Shown here piece by piece: positions 12,101-23,412 of a stretch of 64,000 bases of DNA. The position numbers and the translations under genes were made by a program. The number at the start of each line of letters is the position of its first letter. Position 1 is the stretch's first letter. Source of the stretch: Lates calcarifer (taxonomy: Eukaryota > Chordata > Actinopteri > Centropomidae); NCBI RefSeq assembly GCF_001640805.2, contig NC_066850.1, positions 13,396,157 through 13,460,156 on the forward strand, given 5' to 3'. The notes under the pieces were generated by a model. It searched no databases. It was not told the origin of the DNA and was given only the letters and a program-made list of their open reading frames with translations.

Positions 12101-15100
12101 ATTGCATTTCATTTATAGTTTCATATTCCTTCAGTGTTTTTAGCAGGAGCTGAATTATCCTCAGAGGTCTCCTCCTCTCCAAAACAAACAGACCTCCTAT
12201 AATTAAAACGGGTAAAAACACTTTAGAAAAACACTGTTTCATGTCAAAAATTGATGTTTCTATGTGACGCTCTTGGAGGGCCGTTTTGCTTAGACTGTTT
12301 CTCTGATCGCTTAAGAACTAGGTGTCCAATGACAGAAATCTTTCGTCTGGTTTAAGATTACAGTAACAACGTTATAAGAAAGTAGTCAGCTGAAAATGTT
12401 TAAATGACAGCTGGCATTGAAGGAAAACCCTGTAAACTATTTGAAATGAATAATCTATAATCAAAGTTTTCTGGCCATTGATTAATATTTTCAGCTCTGA
12501 TGTGTTTTATCATTTCAACACTAACAGCTCTAACAAACATGAAGCTGCAGGCCTATTCCCACTGCAGTTAGAGATTGAATCCTCCAAATCATTGGTTTCT
12601 GAGTTTTAACATTACCTGGCTCTGCAGCATCGTCAAGGGCGTGTCTCCCTGTTCCATGGCGTCTGGATCAGCCAACCAGCTCTGAGCCGGTCTGGTCTGT
12701 TTAAGCAGCGACAGATAGGCGTGGAAAACATCCGCCTTCACATTCTCCTCCCTCTCCTGAACACACACAGGGATGGATTTAATACATCAGGTCATTAGGT
12801 TTGGATTTGTCTGACTAGGCCGATCAGTAAGGACGAGGATGGAAGCTAAGCCTCAGAGCGAGGAGGTGACGGAGGAGGCGACTCGTACCTTGAAGCGACA
12901 GACGAGTGCAGGAGAGACGGAGCGATAAAACTCCGGCAGCATCTCATGACGAGTTGAAACGACGGCGTCCAAACACTTTGCTGCCGCCCGTCGAACCTTC
13001 CAGCTCATGTCGTCGTCATCGCTGTACTCGTCGTCGCTGCCTGGATGGACAGAGTGACATAACGAACAGATCGTCATCGTCATTATCTCATCTTGATATT
13101 TCAGTGTGGATCACAGTGCTGGACAGAAATACAGAAAGACAGAAACAGACTCAACCAATCTGGATTTGGTAATTTCAGTACCTTGGTAATCCTCGTCATT
13201 CTGCTCTGCGTCCATGGCGTTGTCGTCCTCGTCTTCATCGTCAAAGTTGTAGTTGGGGTCGTAGGTCAGGTAGCGCAGACAGATGGAGATGACCGTGGGA
13301 ACATGGGGGTAGACTTCTTTGGGACACCTTTAACAACAAATATAAAGAGTTTAACGAAAAGAACAACTGCAGCTGTAAGAGACGTTGGCAGAGTTACTGT
13401 GTGTTACCTCCTGACAAAGGACTCGAAGGCCTGGATACAGTACTCTCTGAGCTCGTCATCATCGACGTTACAAAACTTCACTACCAGAGGAATGATCTTC
13501 TCCAGATACTCTCCTGCAGACAGACAGAGAGCAGGTTAGAGGTTTAGAGTTTAGAGGTTTTCACCTCTGGTGAAAATGGCGCCCAGTCTCACCGATCCGG
13601 TGTCCGGCCTGTCTGCTGATGGCAGCCGTGCACTGGATGTAGGTCCTGGTGGTCGACATGTTGTCATTCCTCCCCAGCTCGGTCAGGAGGTGCTCGATCA
13701 GATCAATGAAGACCAGATTCCCGCAGGACATCACCAGGTGGCCCAGAGCCATGATAGTCCTCTAAAATATTCACATTCACAACATCACGATGCAGCAACG
13801 GGAAACTCCACAACATCACAGGTGAATATGGGTCTAAAAGGTGAGACGTACCTTTCTGACAGCCAGTCTGGGGGAGGTGAGCTGGGGGAGCAGACAGCTG
13901 AGGATGGAGGGGTGGAAATTCACCAGCAGACCTCCCTGTCTGCAAAGAGACAGAAAACAAGACAGTTAGTTCTTGTTTATTTAATCTAAGACAGAAATGT
14001 CCAGATTACATACTGTGATGAAACAATCAGACGTTAACAACACCACCAACATTTCTAGCTGCATCATTACAACAACCACAATGCCCCTGCCAGCATTAGC
14101 GCTTTTATTTTGATTAGCCACAAGAGAAGAGAGAGAACAGAGGGAGCGCAGACACAGCAGGACAGAAAACCAGGCTCTCCTCTGTCCAGCTGTGCCTTGT
14201 GGTATTTATTAAAGCAGAGTTAAATGTCTGTGTAGGACTGAAGGTTGTTGTGAGCATTTATACTTTTGCGCTGGTGTGTCTGTGTTGCTCTGCAGTTACA
14301 CCACCACAACATCAGTTTTCATGTTAACGTCCCTGACAGCCTCTGTAGTCTCATTTAGACACTCATTAGCAACCGCCTTTTTAAGACTTTCTGACATATT
14401 TTATGTTGTAGAATAAACCATGAAAACGTCTTGAGCTTGTGTTAAAACCACAGACCTTATTTCAGACATTTAACCAAAAACCCATTGACCTTGGGACGAG
14501 GGAACAGAAGTGTTAAAATGCTAACTTACTTCCTGGTTTTAGGACTCATTCCTGCTGTACTCTCCTGCAACTGAAACTAAATGGATCATGTTGGAGTTGG
14601 AGCTGGTAAATGCTGAACAGCAGCTTACTGAAATTACTGCAGTGCAGAGAAGATGGTGTGTGCCACCACTGAACTGATTGAGGCAGGAGGAAATGTGACG
14701 CCACCAAGCCGACCAACCCGTGTTGTTGTGATTTGTGTCACGTGATGCTAAAGATGGCGATAGTAGAATACATCCCGCCCCTGAAATAACTGCCCTGGGG
14801 ATGTTGCCAAGACGGCTGCCGAGTGGCGAGACTAGAAGGACTTTGATAATACTGAGATTATGCTGTACCTGCAGAGCATGTCGGCCATGATGTCAAGCGC
14901 CTCGAGCTGGACAGAGACATCCTCCTGTTTGGCGATGGCGCTCGTCAGACGACCCGTTATCTTCTTACAAACACTGGCGGCTAAAGCTGAGCCTGAGACG
15001 GACAGGTGGGAGGAGACGGAGACAGGTGGGTAAAGAACAGAGAGAGAATGAACGCACCATCTGGATTTGCAGTTTATAAAGTACTTATAGTCACATTTAC

Positions 15101-18100
15101 CACTGACATTAACTTTTAATCAAGGTGGATGTGGTATCAGCAGTATTTGCAGTACATTTGTAGTTCTATATACTTAAAACAGAGGGCAGTAGTAAAAGTA
15201 TCTGTAATATCAGCAGCAACAAAACTGCTGTGATACATTTACCACTGGAATCTTGTAGTAGATCCAACAAGCGATGGTATCACTTTAAGTTTAAATACTA
15301 CTAAAAAATACTACCACTGGAGACAGGCTGTAGTACCTTTGGTCCTGGCTGTGGTGCAGTATTATCATAGTGGCAGTGCATGTATTTGTTATAATAGTAT
15401 TTTTTTTACTATGTGAAGAGAGTGGCAACTTATACTAGTAGTATATATTATATATATTATAAATATTTGTAGTGTTTTTAGTACTGGCTGTACTACTGTA
15501 TTTATCAGTGGAAGACACTGATAGCAGTGGTAGCAGTCGGTTGCAGTATTTTTACCACTGGAGGCGGGCGGTAACTCTCCGATCACAGTTTTGAGTCCAA
15601 TGGATGAAATGTCTCTGAGCTGCTCTTTGTCCGACAGCATGTTGGTGCACAGAGTGTCCACGATTGTCTCCACCTGGTACTCCTTAACCTTACTGACCAG
15701 GGGCCCCAGGCTGACGAAAGAAACGAACCCACGGTTACAAAAAAACTTGACACACCAAGGGCAACAAAACAAACTCACCTAATGTTCAAAAGACGTGTGT
15801 GTTTTTACCATTTGACGGCCAGGTTCTGAACTTCTCCATTCTTGTCTTCCAACAGCTTCAGAATCATCCTCACCACCTGTCAATCAATCAATCAATCAAG
15901 CAATCAAGCAATCGTACAGCTTTGAACACAGACCAGTGTACCTGATACAGATAGATAATAAACCATTATAAACCACTGACCTTCCTCTCGCTGTCGTCGT
16001 CCAGTTTGATTGAATCTTTCTGTAGCTCCGTCATCAGGTCGTTAGTCGCCATAAACCTGGAGGGTTAGAGATCAACAGTATGAAGCAGATATACATGGAA
16101 GTTCTGAGTAGATCACTTATAAACACTTACCAGAAAAAAAAGCTCAACAGAGTCACAATCTAATGACAAAATGGATGCTGAGCCAGAGTGACCACATGTG
16201 TTTACATCCGCCTGAATGAAGCTAAACAAACACTACAAATTAAGCTATTATTTTCTAAATGAATCGTTTGGGTTATAAAATGTCTGAAAAGTGCACATCA
16301 TTATTTCCTAAAGCCAAGAGGTGATGACATCAGACTGCCTGAAGACATTCAGTTCACTGTCACGCACAAAAAAAGCAGCAAATTCAACTTTTTCAGCTTG
16401 AAAAAATCAATCGAAACGATTAAAAGTCTCATCTTATAGAAAGTGAGATTTCCGTGTTTGTTTTTATTACAAAGCTGAGGAGCCCCTTTGGTGACGAGAA
16501 GGAAAAAAAATACTGCATGGCTACAATGTGTCTCTTGTTAATGGTGAGTGGTGACATTTGACAGAAATGAACTACTATGACGTGCTTCAGTCAGAGGAGC
16601 TAAATGTTGCACAGCCACTACATGTTTGTTTTTGACTTTTAGCCTCTGAAATGTACAGAAGCAGTTGGTGCTTATTCTGTCATACTGACCATTATTCAAA
16701 GTGTATTTATAAATAGGGAGAAAGGAAAATGGAAAAAATGATAGAAAATGGGTTAAACAGTGTTTCTTCTGTTTGGTTCCCAACAACATCCTTTTTGTTC
16801 AGAGGATGGACCTTACATCTACTGACACCATGTCTTATCCAATATTTATATTTCCACCTCAATACAGCTCGCTCACATTAAAATCAGAGAGGCAATTTAG
16901 ACGTGTTTGACAGCTGAATATCTTGGCACTGAGGAAATATGCAAAAAGGAGTGTAATTATCTCTCCTGCAGAGTATCTGCTGTGTTAAAGCGCTTGGATC
17001 AGGATTTAAATGACTCTTTTAGCTTCTGCTTGTACAGGGTCAGCAGCAATTTTTACAGCAAGGAGCTCAGATACTGACAAGTCTCACAATTTCACGGGTT
17101 TCCTGTACTGAGAGGGCTGCTGTCAGGAGTGATGAGGCTGATTAGTTGTGCTGCCAACTTTGGTTGTGACTGTTGTCGAGCAGCTCAGAGACGAGGCTCT
17201 GAAATTAATCTGTAAAACGTCTGATTCGACTGTTTTAACAGGTCACTCAGACATGTTATTAGTGGTCGTCATTTCTACATTAACATAAGCCACATGAGTG
17301 AAAACACAGAAAGCACGCTAAGACTGGCTGGTATGGTTTAAATCATTATCATCATACTGATTAGGCTAATTTACCAATAGATGACAAATTAAATAAACAA
17401 CCTGCCTCAAGGTTCACTAGCACACTTTATGTTGAGTTTTACTTACATTTCATTCACATCATTAGGCTAGAGCCAATTCTAGCTGACACTGGGTGAGAGG
17501 CGGGGTACACCCTGGACAGATCACCAGTCCATCACAGGGCCAACACATATAGACAAACAACCATTCACACTCACGCTCGCACCTAGGGGCAATTTAGAGT
17601 CACCAATTAACGTGCATGTCTTTGGACTGTGGGAGAAAGCTGGAGTACCTGGAGGGAACCCACACAGGAACAGGGAGAACGTGAGAACTCCACACAGAAA
17701 ACCTGAACCCGAACCTGGGACCTTCTTGCTGTGAGGCGACAGTGCTAACCACTGCACCACTGGGCCGCCCTCAATAAATAATCTAAATGAATTAGTGAAT
17801 ATGAAAATGGTAAATTTTCTGCCAATTATCTATTGATTAATCGACTAATAGCAGACATTCAAAGCAATGAACTGGGCTTTACTATTCTGCATTAACAAAC
17901 TCTTCATTTGAATAAAGCTATTTCAATAAATAACTTGCTTGTTTGGCATATCAAATCTGCAGAGTAACAACAGGATAAAACCATCACGATGAACATTCAT
18001 ATGAGTCATAGTCATAGATAATTTTGTGTTGATCAACTAATCAGTTAATCAACTAACTGTTTCAGCTCAAGCAAACACATCCAAAAACTTTCTACAGGTT

Positions 18101-19890
18101 CTGAATTAGAAAATGGACTAAAGGCAGACGTCATAAATTTTAATAAGCCTAATTTAACATAAACTTAATGATCTAACAGATGTTGTCTATCATCCAAATC
18201 AAGCTATCAGTTCTTAGATTGATTAATCTTCCCAGGGCAGCCAATGCTTTCAGTTATTTCCTATAAAGATCAACATGCAGGGACTTGCTGTTGACAGATC
18301 ATCCATCACAGTGAGGTATAAAACACTTACCTAAAGCTAAAGCACTCTAATACAATGCATCCACTCCATTAACACTACTGTGCACAGGTTTCAGGCACTA
18401 ATGCTGGAATCTGATGGTCACCATGTCAGATCAGACAATCACAGTATCACAAGTTCTTGAGACTGGCAACACTGTAAGTCTGACCCCATCTAGTCATCAT
18501 TCACGTCCTTGCAAGACATTGCACTGGGCAGGAAAATACAAAAACATTCTGACGTAGTAGTCTTTCTGTTGTGGTGCTGTGGGCCATCCCAGACACCTTT
18601 TTGTCATTACAGATGTTCATATTCAGGTCTGAGTCAACCATTTTTATAATCAAATGATCATTATTCACAGGCAAAAATGTCACATATTTGCTGTTGCCAG
18701 AGTCTCAGATGACAAACTTTGATGTTATTCTTTGTCACACATGACAGTAGACTGAATATTGAACTGTCGATTGTGTTAAAGAGATGCTGATTCACTTGTA
18801 TGGGCATTTTAGAGGCTACTGTGTGTCTGTTGTCCAGCCTTCTCCAATTGATTTGAATGTGGACACAATAATAGAAACACCTGTCAACATGATGCAGCAC
18901 ACACTACAGCCATCAAATGATCACAAAGTTGAACCAACACCTCTTTAAGCTTCATGAAGAAGGATTTACTGCAGAACTCTTGTATGAGACTGCTTTAGTT
19001 TTGACCAGGTACACCTGATAAAGTGGCAGATGAGTGTATAGCCCCCATTTCTGTCTTTTTAATGACTAAAGAATCAATTCAGAACCTAAACACTGAGATT
19101 GGTACCCTGAAAAGCTAAACTAAACGATTTCTGATAAGGGACTGAAATCGATTCGGGATTGATAAAATGCTTTTCACTCCCCCAACGTTATTTCAATCTG
19201 ACTGGTTTAATTCAAACATACCAATTACCTTAGTCTACACTTTAAATCATGTCTGCTTTCACGGTGTTTACATTGTGACTAATGGTCTGCAGCTCTGACC
19301 TGCTGCTGTCTGTTTACCTGTTGTCTTTACCTGTATTACCAACACTACCACACCCCCACTTCACCATAAGACACCATGCTAGTGAGCAGAAACACACCAC
19401 TTCAGTGGAAGATTCAGTGGCAATTAGCTGTCATGCTAACTTTACATGTTAATCCCTATAGCCAACAGACGCCGTAAACACTCAGGCGTTAGCTGACATC
19501 ACGGTAGCTTGCGGCATGACAGAAGTTAAAGCTAACCAGTTAGCGCACAAGCTAACCGTCAACGGACGGCGTTCACCTGCAACTCACCTGTCGGTTTAGG
19601 GTCGTTAGTAGCTGGTGATTACCGTTGTCGTCGAGTTTTAACCAAACGTTACCCACTAACTAGCTGGTTAGCGATGTGACGATGATCAGACAGGTGGCAG
19701 GCTAGCTGTTAGCATGAGGCCTGACAGCGCCAGTCACTGTTTTTAACACTCCATAAAAACCAGTTTGAGATACAATAACGCGAGCTGTGCAGTTATTTTG
19801 CTTTGCAGGGTTTTTGTTTTACCTGAAATCCTTGTCACTGGAGGTCATTTTCTCCAGCAGGTTGGAGATGTGGTACGAGGCGCTCGCCAT
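6131..19890 (-). CDS. cand1: CAND1, cullin-associated NEDD8-dissociated protein 1 (complete, 26 coding exons)
   Basis: CAND1 binds un-neddylated cullin-RBX1 and exchanges substrate-receptor modules of SCF and other cullin-RING ligases, in nucleus and cytosol. Coding exons in transcript order: 19890-19823, 16056-15981, 15876-15809, 15710-15556, 14992-14869, 13939-13852, 13761-13593, 13513-13408, 13327-13182, 13040-12889, 12756-12616, 11402-11261, 11159-10951, 10870-10702, 10611-10522, 10438-10285, 10195-9958, 9649-9461, 9358-9215, 9102-8967, 8870-8694, 8196-8101, 8017-7848, 7762-7598, 7409-7302, 6355-6131. All introns are GT-AG and all phases agree; the total is 3705 nt, 1234 aa, against 1230 in human as I recall. 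It starts [15 protein letters not shown] and ends ESMDTS-stop. It is HEAT repeats throughout, with an acidic loop (about residues 315-345; [10 protein letters not shown]) between exons 9 and 10. The start ATG is the one matching the family N-terminus. Two donors are weak: GTTTGA after exon 15 and GTCTGT after exon 24. No frameshift or stop was seen, so it looks functional. Confidence 0.97.
6430..6690. repeat. Interspersed repeat carrying nuclear-receptor half-sites, in cand1 intron 25
   Basis: The block TTTTGTGAGGTCA...TGACCTTGACCTTTGACC is followed by a body (CCTTGAGTCCA-like, GTGCCAAATGTGAAGAA) that reads as a common fish interspersed repeat. A second copy of its first ~100 bp lies at 37830-37930. 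It contains AGGTCACAGTGACCT at 6451-6465. The rest of the 946-bp intron shows nothing else. Confidence 0.55.
9770..9912. mobile_element. Internally deleted copy of the long-inverted-repeat element (copy C)
   Basis: In cand1 intron 17. It begins CATTAAAGACTAAGCTC...CCAGAAACATCACTATA and ends GGAGTCTGGTAATGATATATAGTG, i.e. the two arms of the element seen at 20795-21255 with the central stem lost. The arms are diverged. Confidence 0.55.
11403..12615. other. cand1 intron 11 (1.2 kb), no gene
   Basis: AT-rich intron between exons 11 and 12. The stretch 11780-11900 resembles the ATTAATCAGCTCACTGTTTCAGC end of the GGGCTGCAAC hAT-like repeat found elsewhere in the window. Nothing coding was recognised. 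Confidence 0.5.
13940..14868. other. cand1 intron 5 (0.9 kb), no gene
   Basis: No coding frame, RNA gene or clear repeat was recognised. A purine-rich AGAGAAGAGAGAGAACAGAGGG patch lies near 14124. Confidence 0.5.
14993..15555. other. cand1 intron 4 (0.56 kb), no gene
   Basis: AT-rich, with scattered GTAGTA/TACTAC words (about 15080-15540) that look like a degraded trinucleotide or hAT-type sequence. No coding content. Confidence 0.45.
17462..17770 (-). mobile_element. tRNA-derived SINE (minus orientation)
   Basis: Read on the minus strand from 17770, it opens GGCGGCCCAGTGGTGCAG. TGGTGCAGTGG fits the Pol III A-box, and AGGTTCGGGTTC about 40 nt later fits a diverged B-box. The body (TTCTCCCACAGTCCAAAGACATG, then a stretch ending in CCAGGGTGTACCCCGCCTC) is a very common teleost interspersed sequence. 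I cannot name the subfamily. The ORF through it is spurious. Confidence 0.75.
18340..19040. mobile_element. DNA-transposon/MITE-like remnant
   Basis: The right end ACACCTGATAAAGTGGCAG...GTGTATA is the reverse of a widespread fish terminus (TATACACTCA...CACTTTATTAGGT). Internal parts such as GAACCAACACCTCTTTAA resemble the block at 47815-48010 in reverse. It is strongly decayed and no transposase was recognised. Confidence 0.5.
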
Positions 19891-20170
19891 GTTGGTGTTA
19901 GCCGTTAGCCTCCTGCTAGCAGACTGCGCTCAGTGAGTGTGTTCCGGCTGCGGGCTGACGGGCTGCTGTGTCTCTGGCTGGCTGTTTCAGCCTCCTGCTG
20001 CTCTGGGTCTTTGAGGTATAGTGCGTGGTTCTGTTTCTGGTTCTGGTTCTGCCGCCTTCTCTCCTTCTACAGCGACTGTCGCATCCCGGGGCGCGGAGTT
20101 TGGTGTGTTTGAATGGAGCTCCCGTTCTCTCCGCAGAGGGGCGGGGTTAGCAGGAATGGACGCTGCGAGG
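19891..20170 (-). promoter_or_regulatory. cand1: cand1 promoter and 5' UTR
   Basis: Directly upstream of the cand1 ATG the sequence becomes GC- and CpG-rich (CCCGGGGCGCGGAG near 20086; a GGGGCGGGG GC box near 20138). There is no TATA box at a sensible distance. This is a housekeeping-type promoter. The stretch next to the ATG is rich in GTTAGC/GCTAAC words. The start site cannot be placed from sequence. Confidence 0.6.
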
Positions 20171-20229
20171 TCGAAGGTCAAAGTTTTGGCTGTTTGTTTT
20201 CTTTTTTACACTTTTTTTTCTCATAATGT

Positions 20230-20789
20230 CCAGTACAACATTGAAAGTACTGTACTCAGTTACAAATATGAGGTTCTTGTACTTTACTTGAGTATTTTAT
20301 ATTATTCTATTTTATGTTTCTATTCCCAGCAGTCAGATCTTTTACTTGAGTACTGCAGTTTTAAAATAATCTATTCAAAATCATACTCAAGGCTGCCAGA
20401 TACGTTACACTTACACTCCACTACATCTTCAAGGCAAATATCATACTTTTTATTTAACTACATGTATTTTATATCTTTAAGTTACTTTGCAGATTACAAC
20501 TAATGATACAAAACATGATAAACAAATAAATTATGATGTATAATAATACATGGATTACATTTACAGGATAACCAGCAGTAGGTATAGCAAGTGATTATAA
20601 CCTAATAATGTACTATTACTCTGTGCCTCATGCATGATGAATACTTTTTGTAAAGGATAACGCTGGTGTTTTTTTAATATCTGGGCCTATGTTTTGGGGT
20701 GTAAATGAGTGAACATCTGCTGCAATGTAATCCAATGGACAACTGTCCACACCAGATTACATCCACTTAAGTACTTGTTTTTACCACTG
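20230..20789. mobile_element. Tol2/hAT-like non-autonomous relic
   Basis: It is full of GTACTTTACTTGAGTA-type words. Its end, CTTAAGTACTTGTTTTTACCACTG at 20766-20789, reverses to CAGTGGTAAAAACAAGTACT, a hAT-type terminus very like Tol2 family ends. No transposase. It abuts the inverted-repeat element that follows. Confidence 0.65.
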
Positions 20790-20794
20790 ACAGG

Positions 20795-21255
20795 GTCATA
20801 TTGTTATTATAAGTGTCTGACAACATTATGGATAGGATTTCTACAGCGATAGACCATTTGATTAAAGAGTAAGATCTTTTTTGTTTAACCAGAAACTTCA
20901 CTATATCACTACCAGACTCCACTGACGAGCAGGAATCTTACAGAGCAGAACACAGGAGCTGCTGGAATACCACTGCCTCCATCTGTTAGTTTGTTTGTGT
21001 TATTGTGTGGTACTTTTATTGATGCAAAGGATCTGAATACTTCTTCCACCACTGAAAGTCATACAATAACACAAACAAACTAACAGATGGAGGCAGTGGT
21101 ATTCCAGCAGCCCCCTGTGTTCTGCTCTGTAAGATTCCTGTTTTTGTCAGTGGAGTCTGGTAGTGATATATCAGTGATGTTTCTGGTTAAACAAAAAACA
21201 AAAAATCAGGAACCTTATAATGTTCACAACAGAATGATCCTATATTTGAACAGTT
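20795..21255. mobile_element. Long-inverted-repeat element, fullest copy (copy A)
   Basis: A near-palindromic element. The 49 bp at 20958-21006 are perfectly complementary to 21063-21111, and weaker complementarity continues outward on both sides (for example ACTACCAGACTCCACTGAC at 20909 against GTCAGTGGAGTCTGGTAGT at 21149). The loop holds CTTCTTCCACCACTG, a hAT-like word. Related copies lie at 9770, 26811 and 35426. No protein is coded, so it is MITE-like or foldback-type. Confidence 0.75.
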
Positions 21256-21828
21256 AGTTAGTCCAGTACACATGAGGATCATACAATGACTTGCACAAGT
21301 AGAATCTAAATAGAACATACTTTCCACTACAGTGTATTAAGTAGTACATATAAAAACATACATCTCTGGACACCTGTCCCCTGCTGCTCTCCATGTCTGA
21401 TCTCCCCAATTCATCTCACTATTTTCCCCAAAATGCTAGACCTCCCTTCCTCTTTCTATTAAATTATCTCAGTCTATTAATGATGTTAGGAAACAACTTA
21501 AAAGGCTGTAAACTGTGTCTGACCTCTTAATGTGACTATGGGAGGGCGAGCCTGTTGGCTGACTGCATCTTGAAGCTCTTTAAACCACATTCAGATCAAC
21601 TGTGTCGTATTTAAAGTGCTGTTAAATAAAGCTGTCGCCTCTGTCACCTGCGGCAGGTGTTTCCATTCAGAAACCTCAGAGAGAGAGAGAAAGAGAGAGA
21701 GTTACTTCCTGTTTACTGGATGAGGTAAAGTGAAAGAGACAGAAAAGAATGAAATACAAGTGTACAGAGCTCTACATCTGTCTGTTTAGAGCTATATTGA
21801 GCACATTATCCTCTACTAAATAATGAAT

Positions 21829-21832
<4 letters not shown>

Positions 21833-21868
<36 letters not shown>

Positions 21869-21880
21869 CGCACACAGGAA
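21833..21880. repeat. (CA)n microsatellite
   Basis: Near-pure CA dinucleotide tract with two CG interruptions at its right end. Confidence 0.9.
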
Positions 21881-23186
21881 CATTAAAACACACACTATAA
21901 TTTTGTACATGCAGCAGAGAGATTGAGGATATTCAGGATGCTGTAGTTGTTTATTCATGCTGGTTGAATGCATTCACTCTGTGTGTATGTGTGCGTGTGT
22001 GTTACTTGTATGACTACCTTTGTGAGGACCAGGGAGTGAGGGACATGCAGCTCTTCAGAGAGGCTGTTTGAGAGTTAAGACTTGGTTTTTGATTTAACCT
22101 GTTATCAGATGCCACATACGGACTCCATGTCAGGACCTCATTTGTGTCACGTTTTAATGCCAATGTTCTCTGCTGAGTTGAAAGTTGATCTACAAATCTT
22201 TCCTTAAACTTTACCCTAAACCACTAATGGGTCTCTGGATGCAAACATCAGTCTCCGGTTTGACGCCCACCATCCACCCCAGCATGAAGAATGAGGCTGA
22301 AGGTACCCACTGCATCACAAACTGATGCCAGGGGAGCCTGTGATGATGATTACAGTCATAATCCTGGTCTTTTCTAACACTTTAAATTCTACAACCCAAC
22401 ACTCAGAATGAGAAGAGACATTGAACCAAAGTTACAGATCAGATAGAAATTTAAATTAAGAAAAAAGTTTGGAGCCACGAGTGTGAACCATTTCAGTGTC
22501 AACAGGTGATGCAGTGATTTGAGGACCCTAAATACTTTGTACAGAGAAAATCACAAGACTTTTTAAACCAAAAGTCGGATCTAAATGTGGACTTTAAACT
22601 CTGATAAATGCACTAAAAAGGCAACTGACTACTTTCCCATTGCTGGTAGACAAATTAGCCTCTCAAATGGTTGATAAACAGTAGACAGCAGCGTGGATAA
22701 CAGTGACTCCTCTTCCCCTCAAACCAGGAGAATCTTGCCAGTGTTGTATACAAAGAACAAAATCACTGTTGCACGTTGATTCTAATAAACAATAAATGTT
22801 CCTGACTATTCAATGTACATGATATATCATCACACCTGCAAAAGGGTGTAAATTAGCGTATCCACCTGAGTGTCATGTTTCCACCACTGCTGATCAGAGC
22901 TGATAAACATCTGCAACCACTGCAGAGTCATTTGACCTGGGAATGAATCCTGATTGTACCTTTAAGAAAGACAAGAGCCAGATGTTGGTGTGTGATATTG
23001 GGTTCTTTGTCCAGTGTTAAGGGGGCTTTAAAGGTTTAGAGGAATGTAGAATTAGTGAAGGTTGTGTGAAGACTGAGTCCAGACCAAAACAGACCAGGAC
23101 CAGAGAGTCCCACAGGTTAGGGTTTGAGTAAGGGGCTAAGGAATGCACCATGTCAATAAGTGTCCTCACAACTATAGTACAAATGT

Positions 23187-23187
23187 A

Positions 23188-23240
<53 letters not shown>

Positions 23241-23412
23241 TTTTTGTGTACGTGTGTGTGTGTGTGATGAGTCACAGATCAGTAGAGTGGGATGTTTACA
23301 AACCTCCAGGCGCTTTCTCTGTGTTGACACATAATGCAGCCACTGACATATGCATGCTGTGTGTGTGCATGTGTGTGTGTGTGTGCGCGCGCGCACGTGT
23401 GTGTGTGTGTGT
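23187..23412. repeat. (TG)n microsatellite cluster with a GCGC core
   Basis: A long (TG)n tract (about 23187-23239), a shorter one (23250-23267), and a third (23359-23411) interrupted by GCGCGCGCGCACG. Alternating purine-pyrimidine of this kind is Z-DNA-prone. Confidence 0.9.

Larger units (their letters stand above)
16057..19822. other. cand1 intron 1 (3.8 kb) with repeats
   Basis: This is the largest cand1 intron, typical of a first intron. It holds a SINE (17462-17770) and a DNA-element remnant (18340-19040). It also has a promoter-proximal part (19430-19820) dense in GTTAGC/GCTAAC. The remainder (16060-17440) shows no gene. Confidence 0.7.

Noticed and set aside
13093..13989. 148- and 139-codon plus-strand frames across cand1
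   Set aside because: Antisense shadows of cand1 exons 6-9, whose minus-strand frame is fixed by splice phase and protein identity.
17521..17760. 79-codon minus-strand frame
   Set aside because: Lies entirely within the tRNA-derived SINE.
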